From the NCBI GenBank assembly GCA_003171255.1, contig PMYK01000049.1, positions 1 through 57,497 of the forward strand: a DNA stretch of 57,497 bases, read 5' to 3'. The position numbers were made by a program, and so were the translations under genes. The notes under the pieces are model-generated. The model was not told where the DNA came from. It was given only the letters and a program-made list of their open reading frames with translations, and ran no database searches. This document shows, piece by piece, positions 32,517-39,708 of this stretch (its first letter is position 1; the number at the start of each line of letters is the position of its first letter). The stretch comes from Chloroflexota bacterium. GTDB taxonomy: Bacteria; Chloroflexota; Limnocylindria; Limnocylindrales; CSP1-4.

Positions 32517-32669
32517 TTAGCGCGAGCCGATCGCGTCGACGACGACCTGCAGCTTGCCGCTCAGGAAGAGCACGATCACGACGACGATGATTGCGACCAT
32601 CGCCAGGACCAACGCGTACTCGGCGAGGGCCTGACCGGCCCGACCTCGGCGCTCATCGAGCGTGTGCAT
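32517..32669 (-). CDS. Flp-family type IVb pilin-like small protein (50 aa)
   Basis: Manual translation: MHTLDERRGRAGQALAEYALVLAMVAIIVVVVIVLFLSGKLQVVVDAIGSR*; GQ(A)LAEYALVL prepilin-type motif followed by a hydrophobic helix. Below the ORF-track length cutoff. Confidence 0.75.
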   Translation of the reverse strand: MHTLDERRGRAGQALAEYALVLAMVAIIVVVIVLFLSGKLQVVVDAIGSR

Positions 32670-32735
32670 CGGGTTCCTCCGAACCATCGTGACGCGACCC
32701 GGATGGATGTAGGCCCAAGAGTACCCGGATGGCGG

Positions 32736-34160
32736 TCAACCGAGGGCCCGCTCGATCTGCTCGAGATGCTCCTTGCGATGGATCGACCGGTCCAGGAGGG
32801 CGGGCCGGTCCGCGAGCACGTCCAGAACGGGCGCCTCGGCCGGTAGCCCCGCGATGAGCGCATCGATTGCCTCAGCGGCCGCAAGCGTCTCGGCCACCAG
32901 CCCATCGGACTGGCTCGCGAGACTGCCCCAGCTCGCCGGCAGGGCGGCGTTGAGCAGGTCGGCCAGATCGTGCGGGAGGACGTCCGGCTGCGTGGCGGCG
33001 CCCGCCAAGATCGCCGCCCGCCAGCGCGCCTCGAGGAATCGATCCCAGAAGGCCATGTGGCCGAGGACCTGGCCGACAGTCCAGCCACCATCCTCCGTCG
33101 GACGGGCGAGGTCGGACGCGGACAGGCCGGCGATGGCGTCGCTGAGTTGGGCCCGACTGGTTTCGTTGCGATCCAGGTAGGACCGGTCGATCGGCGGCCG
33201 CGGAGCGCGGACGGACGACAGGGCCACGTCCATCTGTTCGAGATGGGCCAGACGATGGATCGAGCGGTCCATGGTCCGCGGCCAATCGCGAACCAGAGTG
33301 TCCCCAACGCCCGGAGCCACTTCCTCGATCAGGGCATCGAGCGATTCGGCTGCGGCCAGCGCCTCAGCGCCGATCGCCAGACCGATGTGGCCTGACCACG
33401 CGCCGATCAGGTCGGCCAGGGGCTGGTTTATCGCCTCGTCCATGAAGGCGGGGAGACTCACTGGCTCGATCGGCTCGCCCACGCGCGCTGTTTCGCGCGC
33501 CAGTTGCCAGCGAGCCTCCATCGATCGATCCCAGAACGCCATGTGGGCCAGCACCTGGGCGACCGTCCATCCCCCTTCCTCGGTGGGGAGGGCCAGCTCG
33601 GGCTCGCGCAGGCGCTCGACGAAGGTCGCCAGGCGCCGGCGGCTGGCCGCGTTGCGCGCAACGAACTCACGGTCAATTGGCCCCGGGACGGGGGTCGGCG
33701 CGGCGCCGGCGGCTCCCGCCAGAACCCGCTCGATGTGGTCCATGTGCTCGCCGCGGTGCCGATGCCGGTGCAGCAGGAACGCGATAGACGTGCCCTCCAG
33801 CGCATCGACGGTGGCATCGGGCGCGGCGGCGATCAGCGCATCCACCCTGCGGGCTGCCTCGATGGCGAGGGCCGAGGTGCCCTCCGCGCCGATGCCCGCC
33901 CAGTAGGGATGCAGAGCCTCATTGGCCAGATGCTCGGCGGCAAGGACCGACTCATTCGAAGCCGACCAGCGTCCGGTCAGCATCTCGGTCCAGCGCTCGG
34001 CCTGCCAGCGATCCCAGAAGCCTATGTGGGCCACTGCCGACGCAACCGTCCAACCCTCGCCGAGATCCGCCTCGAACTGGGTCGGAGTGAGCGCCGCTAC
34101 CAGATGCGCAAGCCGCTCCCGCGACTCGTCGTTGGCGCGCTGGAAGCTTCGGTCCGTCAT
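32736..34160 (-). CDS. triple DinB-like (metal-dependent four-helix bundle) domain protein
   Basis: Three internal repeats: DRSFQRANDESRERL...GWTVASAVAHIGFWDRW...HRGEHMDHIERVL; DREFVARNAASRRRL...GWTVAQVLAHMAFWDRS...HRLAHLEQMDVAL; DRSYLDRNETSRAQL...GWTVGQVLGHMAFWDRF...HRKEHLEQIERAL. Confidence 0.82.
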   Translation of the reverse strand: MTDRSFQRANDESRERLAHLVAALTPTQFEADLGEGWTVASAVAHIGFWDRWQAERWTEMLTGRWSASNESVLAAEHLANEALHPYWAGIGAEGTSALAIEAARRVDALIAAAPDATVDALEGTSIAFLLHRHRHRGEHMDHIERVLAGAAGAAPTPVPGPIDREFVARNAASRRRLATFVERLREPELALPTEEGGWTVAQVLAHMAFWDRSMEARWQLARETARVGEPIEPVSLPAFMDEAINQPLADLIGAWSGHIGLAIGAEALAAAESLDALIEEVAPGVGDTLVRDWPRTMDRSIHRLAHLEQMDVALSSVRAPRPPIDRSYLDRNETSRAQLSDAIAGLSASDLARPTEDGGWTVGQVLGHMAFWDRFLEARWRAAILAGAATQPDVLPHDLADLLNAALPASWGSLASQSDGLVAETLAAAEAIDALIAGLPAEAPVLDVLADRPALLDRSIHRKEHLEQIERALG

Positions 34161-34216
34161 GGCGGTCTCCTCGGTGGCGGGCGTCCGGCCGGGCCGCGGG
34201 CGGCGGCCAACGGTCG

Positions 34217-35101
34217 TCAACCCATCGAATGCCGCCGGAACGTGGCGTCGTAGGCCTGTACCAGGCCGTCCCCAATGCTATCCGGCGTTTCGCCGCGGCG
34301 CTCCGCGAGCCACTCCCCGGTGATGCGGACCCACATCGGCGAATTGCGCCGGCCGGAGAACCCGGGCGTGGGGGCGGCGGGCGCGCTCTCGCCGGCGGCC
34401 GGCTTGTTGCGCGGCACTCCCGGCGGGGCCAGATACGGCGCGTCGGTCTCGATCAGCAGCCGCCCTCGGGGCACGAGCCGCGCCACCTCGGCCGACGCTT
34501 CTTCGCCACGGCGGAACACAAGGCCGCTGAACGAGATGGCGAGACCCAGCTCGAAGGCGGTCTCGGCGTAGTCCACCGGGCCCGAGAACGAGTGCAGGAT
34601 GGCCGGCGGGCTATCTCCGAACGCGTCGCGGGCCGCCACTCCCCCGCAGCCGGCGGCGCGGAGCTCGGTGATCAGCGCGTCCTGGGCATCGCGGCCGCCG
34701 GCCGCGGAACGGCAATGCAGGATGGCCGGCTTGCCGGTGTCGAGGGCGAGGCGCAGGTGGCGTCGGAGGTTGGCGAGCTGCGCCTCCGGCGGAGAGTGCA
34801 TCCGGTCGTAGTCGAGGCCGGTCTCGCCGATCGCCACAACGCGCGCGTCCGCAGCGAGCCGCAAGACGGCCGCCCAATCGTCATCGGTGGCCGTGGCCGC
34901 GTCGTGGGGGTGGATGCCGACCGCGGCGTCGATCCAGTCCGTATCGGTCGCAAGATGGAGCGCCGCAGCCGACGAACCGGCGTCCCACCCCGGCACGAGC
35001 AGCCGCTCGACGCCGGCTTCACGGGCCGCCTCGACTACCTCCGCCAGATCGAGGCCGAATGCGTCGGCTTGGAGGTGGCTGTGGCTGTCGACCAGTCTCA
35101 T
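34217..35101 (-). CDS. tatD: TatD-family metal-dependent DNase
   Basis: MRLVDSHSHLQADAF...VGIHPHDA...AIGETGLDYDR...FSGPVDYAE...LLIETDAPYLAPPG. Confidence 0.95.
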   Translation of the reverse strand: MRLVDSHSHLQADAFGLDLAEVVEAAREAGVERLLVPGWDAGSSAAALHLATDTDWIDAAVGIHPHDAATATDDDWAAVLRLAADARVVAIGETGLDYDRMHSPPEAQLANLRRHLRLALDTGKPAILHCRSAAGGRDAQDALITELRAAGCGGVAARDAFGDSPPAILHSFSGPVDYAETAFELGLAISFSGLVFRRGEEASAEVARLVPRGRLLIETDAPYLAPPGVPRNKPAAGESAPAAPTPGFSGRRNSPMWVRITGEWLAERRGETPDSIGDGLVQAYDATFRRHSMG

Positions 35102-35118
35102 CGGCGGCGGCGCCGATC

Positions 35119-36759
35119 TCAGCCCGCGGCCGGGGTCGCGGCTTCGGTCTCGAGACGCGGGAAGAGCGGCTCGGCCGTCATCAGCCGGCCGGCCTGGCCG
35201 GCGTGGCCGCCCCAGCGCAGCTCGTCGAGCAGCGCCGGACCGCCGTTGCCGTCGGGACCATAGGGATACTCATATCCGAGCTGGGCAAGGGCACGCGGAG
35301 CCGCCGTTGGCATGAACGGTGCCGCCGCCAGTGCGATCAGCCGGCACGCCTCGACCAGGTCTCCCAGGACGGCCCGCAGCCTGACGCCGGCCGCTTCGTC
35401 GCCCGCCTTCATCGCCTTCGCCAGCGTCCACGGCTGCTCCGCCTCGACGAGGCGATTGGCCGCCCCCACGACATCCCACAGCGCGCGCAGAGCGTCGTGG
35501 AGCAGGCAGCCCTCGAGTCGGTCGCCGTAGACCGCGAGCGTGTCGGCCCAGACGCCGGCCAGCCCGGCTTCGGGTCCAACCGCGGGCCGTTCGCCATCGA
35601 AGTACCGGTTCGCCATCGAGATCGTCCGGTTCAGCAGGTTGCCGAAGTCGTTCGCGAGGTCGGCGTTGTAGCGGCGCACGAACGAGTCCCAGGAGACGTC
35701 CGTGTCCTTGTCGAAGGCCACCTCGCGCAGCGTCACGTAACGTGCGCCATCCGCCCCGAGCGTCTTCACGACGTCGATCGGATCGAGGAAGTTGCCGAGG
35801 CTCTTGCTCATCCGCTCGCCTTGGGCGAGCAGGAAGCCGTGTATCCAGACGTGGCGCGGCGCCTCGAGGCCGGCGCTCCAGAGCATCGCCGGCCAGTAGA
35901 TCGTGTGGAACCTGGCGATGTCCTTGCCGATCACGTGCAGGTCGGCCGGCCACCAGTGCGCAAAGGCGGCCGGGTCGTCGGGGAACCCGGCGCCGGTGAC
36001 GTAGTTGATCAAGGCGTCGTACCAGACGTAGATCTTGCCCGCGGCCGGATCCCAGGAGCCGTCGGGCCGCTGCGACGACGATCCGTCGGGCATTATCGGG
36101 AACGGGATGCCCCAATCAGCTCCGGCTCGGCTGATCGAGAAGTCCTCGAGACCGCCACGGATGAAGCCGAGCATCTCGTTGCGGCGGTAGTCCGGCCGGG
36201 CGAAGTCCGGATGGTCCTCGAAATGACGCTCCAGGCGCTCCTGATAGGCCGACAGCCGGAAGAACCAGTTGTGCTCGCTGAGCCATTGCAGCGGCACCGT
36301 CGGGTGGTTCGGGCACTGGCTGCCGTTCGGCGTTTCGACCACGTCCGACGCAGTCTTGAAGCCCTCGGCCGGGCAGTACCAGCCCTCATATGTTCCGAGG
36401 TAGATGTCGCCGTTGGCGTAGGCGCGACGCACCATCTCCTGCGCCGTTCGGACGTGATCGGGGTCGGTCGTGCGGATGAACCGATCCGGACTTATCAGCA
36501 GGGCGTCTTCGGCGGCTCGGAAGAGCGCCACGTTCTCGTTGGCGAACTCCATCGGCGCCTTTCCGAGCTCTGCCGCACGCTGGGCGATGTTGACCGAATG
36601 CTCGTCGGTGCCGGTGAGGAAGCGCGTATCGTCGCCCTTCATGCGATGCCAGCGCGCGATGACATCCGCCCCGATCACTTCGAACAGGGTGTGCAGGCCG
36701 GGCCTGTTGTTCGCGTAGGCGATGGCGGTCGTGATGTAGTAGCGATCGGCGAGGCTCAT
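35119..36759 (-). CDS. metG: methionyl-tRNA synthetase
   Basis: Start MSLADRYYITTAIAYANNRPGLHTLFEVIGADVIARWHRMKG...FLTGTDEHSVNIAQRA; HGFLLAQGERMSKSLGNFLDP (KMSKS). Confidence 0.96.
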   Translation of the reverse strand: MSLADRYYITTAIAYANNRPGLHTLFEVIGADVIARWHRMKGDDTRFLTGTDEHSVNIAQRAAELGKAPMEFANENVALFRAAEDALLISPDRFIRTTDPDHVRTAQEMVRRAYANGDIYLGTYEGWYCPAEGFKTASDVVETPNGSQCPNHPTVPLQWLSEHNWFFRLSAYQERLERHFEDHPDFARPDYRRNEMLGFIRGGLEDFSISRAGADWGIPFPIMPDGSSSQRPDGSWDPAAGKIYVWYDALINYVTGAGFPDDPAAFAHWWPADLHVIGKDIARFHTIYWPAMLWSAGLEAPRHVWIHGFLLAQGERMSKSLGNFLDPIDVVKTLGADGARYVTLREVAFDKDTDVSWDSFVRRYNADLANDFGNLLNRTISMANRYFDGERPAVGPEAGLAGVWADTLAVYGDRLEGCLLHDALRALWDVVGAANRLVEAEQPWTLAKAMKAGDEAAGVRLRAVLGDLVEACRLIALAAAPFMPTAAPRALAQLGYEYPYGPDGNGGPALLDELRWGGHAGQAGRLMTAEPLFPRLETEAATPAAG

Positions 36760-36837
36760 GGCGCCCGATGGTATCAGGCCCCACGAACCGCGTTCGCCGC
36801 TCGGGCGCGGGCGAGGTCGGCGGTTCCGGTCAACGAC

Positions 36838-37233
36838 GTGTGGCGGCTGCTGGACCTGCCGAAGCGCCGGCCCGAGCAGGACGACGAGATGCTGCACGCC
36901 GCCCGCGCCTCTCGATACCACTTGGGCAACGCCGGCGAGCCGGTCGCCCTGGCCCGCGGCGAGTGTCTCTGTTCGCGCGTCTATGCCGTCCTCGGGCGAC
37001 CCGAACCGGCGATCTGGCACGCGCGCCGCTGCCTGGAGCTGCTGACCGAGTTCGGCGGTGGCGAGGATTGGGACGAGGCCGCCGCCTGCGAGGCGCTGGC
37101 CCGGGCCTACTCGGTGGCCGGCGACAAGCGCGAGAAGAACGTCTGGTTGGATCGGGCGCGCACCGCTTTGAAGTCGATCGCCAAGCCCGACGACCGCCAG
37201 CCGATCGAGGAAGACCTCAAGACGATCAGGTAG
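36838..37233 (+). CDS. TPR-like hypothetical protein
   Basis: VWRLLDLPKRRPEQDDEMLHAARASRYHLGNAGEPVALARGECLCSRVYAVLGRPEPAIWHARRCLELLTEFGGGEDWDEAAACEALARAYSVAGDK; GTG start assumed. Confidence 0.6.
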   Translation: MWRLLDLPKRRPEQDDEMLHAARASRYHLGNAGEPVALARGECLCSRVYAVLGRPEPAIWHARRCLELLTEFGGGEDWDEAAACEALARAYSVAGDKREKNVWLDRARTALKSIAKPDDRQPIEEDLKTIR

Positions 37234-37331
37234 TCGGCGGAGCTGCTGCCGGGGCGCCCCCTTGCCGCGCCGCGAGGCCCACTTGGACAAATGCCAATGG
37301 GGGTAGCGCGGGTCCGGATAGTCGCCGCGAA

Positions 37332-37374
37332 CGGGGCCTTGAAGCCTCGCTAATCGGCCTCAAACCAGGCCCCG
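37332..37374. terminator. possible bidirectional hairpin between convergent genes
   Basis: cggggcct...aggccccg perfect 8-bp outer stem, inner ttga(a)gcc/ggc(c)tcaa pairing. Confidence 0.5.
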
Positions 37375-37489
37375 CAGGCAGATTCGGGCCCTGAGGCCGG
37401 CCTTTCGACGTAGGACCGACCGCTCGTTCTTGTCTCGCACTACCCGGGTTGGAATCTGTCCAGTTCGTGGCCCGTGGACCGTGGCTCGA

Positions 37490-38011
37490 TCAGCCGGGCT
37501 GGGAGCCTGCGCCACCGCCTGGGACCGCCGAGGACGCGGTCGTGGGAGGCCGCCCAAACGTCGACCGCCGGTAGACCATCACCGCCGCCGACGCGACACC
37601 AAACGCGACCGCGGCCTCGAGCGCCGCGAGCGAGAGAACCTGCCCGGCAAACAATCCGGCCGCGCCCGAAATCTGTACGGCGGCGACCGACAGGGCGGCC
37701 GGCAGCGGCAGCCACGATGCCCCGACCATGCGGATCTGCCCGCCGGCCTCGACCTCGGACAGCTTGGCCCGATTGGCGGCGTAGGCGCCCGCTGCGGCGC
37801 CGGCCACGAACAGCACCAGCGACACGACTTGCTTGAGCGACATCCCCGTGACAGTCAAGTACAGCCACAGCGACAGGATCGGCCCGCCCGCGATGATGGC
37901 CATGACGACCACCGAGTAGCGCTGCTCGCGCCGCAGCCGGTAGGCGTCCCAAGACCCGGCGAGCACAGCAAGGGCCGCGCTGATGAGGGCGATCGCCTGG
38001 TAGATGTTCAC
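37490..38011 (-). CDS. multi-TM hypothetical membrane protein
   Basis: GTG start: VNIYQAIALISAALAVLAGSWDAYRLRREQRYSVVVMAIIAGGPILSLWLYLTVTGMSLKQVVSLVLFVAGAAAGAYAANRAKL...; GTGA overlap with the upstream gene stop at 38008. Confidence 0.7.
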   Translation of the reverse strand: MNIYQAIALISAALAVLAGSWDAYRLRREQRYSVVVMAIIAGGPILSLWLYLTVTGMSLKQVVSLVLFVAGAAAGAYAANRAKLSEVEAGGQIRMVGASWLPLPAALSVAAVQISGAAGLFAGQVLSLAALEAAVAFGVASAAVMVYRRSTFGRPPTTASSAVPGGGAGSQPG

Positions 38012-39624
38012 TTCGACTTCCCCTGCAGCGCGCGCCGCTGGACTTCGGCGGCCAGATCGCGACGTGCGGCCACCGCGACATCGGCCTGGACGCGAAGCCT
38101 GTGGATCTCGACCCCGACCGAGCCGGCCAGGGCGTCGTAGAAGCCCCGCCAGCGTTCGAGGCCCGCCAGAGCCTCCATCACCGCGAGTCGGCCATCCGCC
38201 ACCTTGTGGCTCGCGGCCCACTGGGCCAGTGTCGTCGCGGTCGGTGCTTGACTGTCATCCGGGAGTAGCGCGGGCGTCCTGCCGGACGTTCGCCTCGGGT
38301 GCACGACGCTGGCGGAGCGGCTCTGCTCGAAGCTCTGCCGCAGGGCCGCGGCCATCTTCGACGAGTCGCCGGCGAAGTACCAACCTCGACCGTAGGAGAT
38401 CGTATCGGCGAGGTACTCGGGCAGCCCGACCGACCCGGCAGCGTCGAGTCGACCGAGCAGGTCGCCGATCGCGTCGATCTGGTGGGCCAGGTTGCTGCGT
38501 CGATCGTAGAGGTCGTCGAGCTCCTGCTGGGCCCGCGCCAGGGCATCGAACGCGGCGTCGGCCTTGCCCGCCCAGAGGACCCGCGCCGCCTTGAGCTGCG
38601 GCGCCGACAACGCCGTCGGATCCTTCGGCGGTGGGGCGGAGGCCGCGGGATCGGCCGCGGCCGGATCCAGGTCGCCCAGGTCGTGGTCGGCGTGGCTGAC
38701 GTTCTCGTCGATCACGCCCTGCATGTAGCCGAGCCGCCCGAAGTTGCGCCGCATCTGCTCGAAGATCTCCTGCGGCGACTTCACGTCCGAAGCCGCCGCG
38801 GCCCCGCCGGTGGCCAGCGTGACGAGCCCAATCCCAGGAGCGAGGAAGCTGGCGAGCGCGGCGATGCCCGCTGCGTCGCCGAAGAGTTGGGCCACGTCGC
38901 CCGAGCTGTAGCCCGTCAGGTCGGCTTGGGCCGTCACCCGCTTCATCGAACGGAAGATGCTGAGGCCGCCCTGGATCAGCTCCGGCCTGGGCACAGGCAG
39001 ATTGATGCCGCTGAAGGCGGGCACGATGCCAAGGGCAGTAGCGTTGGCCGTGACACCTGTCGCGACCCCGCCTCCGGCGGAGTGGAACGGCGTCAGCAGG
39101 CCGTGCCCGCCGGCAGTGGCATGCCCGGCCCCTGCCGCGCCTGCGCCGCCCGCGACGCCACCGGAACCTCCGGCGCCACCGGCAGCACCTGCGCCGCCCG
39201 CGGCCCCGCCAGCGAGACCCGCAAGGCCGCCGGCCGAGGAGGCCACGACGGCGCCCCCGATCGACATCAGCAGGACGCCCGTCGCGGCCACGCCGCCGAG
39301 ATCGGCATCGCGTGGGTCAGGGGCGACCTGGTTCTCTTCGCCGAACAAGGCGGCAAGCTGGCCAACCGGCCCGAAGCAGTCGACCGGATCGTCATCGTCG
39401 TCGTCGCAATAGGGGTTGTCGGTGAGCGGAACGGTCTGCGACCCCTGGACAGATGGGCCGCCATCGCTCGTGGCCCGAGCCACGAACTGCGATCCGAGAA
39501 TCAGCAGCAGGCCCGTGGCCAGAAATGCCGCGGCAACGCCATAGCGAAGCAGCGCCGCGAACCGCAAGGGTCTCGCCACGAACCCTACCTCCCTGCGCAC
39601 CGCCCGACGGAGACGGCGTTCCAT
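38008..39624 (-). CDS. membrane-anchored hypothetical protein with Gly/Ala-rich segment, acidic CDDDDDDPVDC motif and helical C-terminus
   Basis: MERRLRRAVRREVGFVARPLRFAALLRYGVAAAFLATGLLLILGSQFVARA...NPYCDDDDDDPVDCFGPVGQLAALFGEENQV...AGGAGAAGGAGGSGG...; no family recognised. Confidence 0.65.
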   Translation of the reverse strand: MERRLRRAVRREVGFVARPLRFAALLRYGVAAAFLATGLLLILGSQFVARATSDGGPSVQGSQTVPLTDNPYCDDDDDDPVDCFGPVGQLAALFGEENQVAPDPRDADLGGVAATGVLLMSIGGAVVASSAGGLAGLAGGAAGGAGAAGGAGGSGGVAGGAGAAGAGHATAGGHGLLTPFHSAGGGVATGVTANATALGIVPAFSGINLPVPRPELIQGGLSIFRSMKRVTAQADLTGYSSGDVAQLFGDAAGIAALASFLAPGIGLVTLATGGAAAASDVKSPQEIFEQMRRNFGRLGYMQGVIDENVSHADHDLGDLDPAAADPAASAPPPKDPTALSAPQLKAARVLWAGKADAAFDALARAQQELDDLYDRRSNLAHQIDAIGDLLGRLDAAGSVGLPEYLADTISYGRGWYFAGDSSKMAAALRQSFEQSRSASVVHPRRTSGRTPALLPDDSQAPTATTLAQWAASHKVADGRLAVMEALAGLERWRGFYDALAGSVGVEIHRLRVQADVAVAARRDLAAEVQRRALQGKSK

Positions 39625-39708
39625 CAGTTTAGGCAGCGGGTTAGGTAGCGGGCAAACGCCGCGGCCATTCCCGAGGCCGGACCCGGCTCAGCGACAGCGG
39701 CGCCCGCC

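Noticed and set aside
35059-37233. 724-aa plus-strand ORF through metG
   Set aside because: Antisense to metG; only the last ~130 aa (TPR-like) look coding, so only 36838-37233 was annotated.
38299-39648. 449-aa plus-strand ORF opposite the Gly/Ala-rich membrane protein
   Set aside because: The minus-strand frame has TM segments and the coupled downstream gene; the antisense frame reads as random Arg/Gly/Ala.
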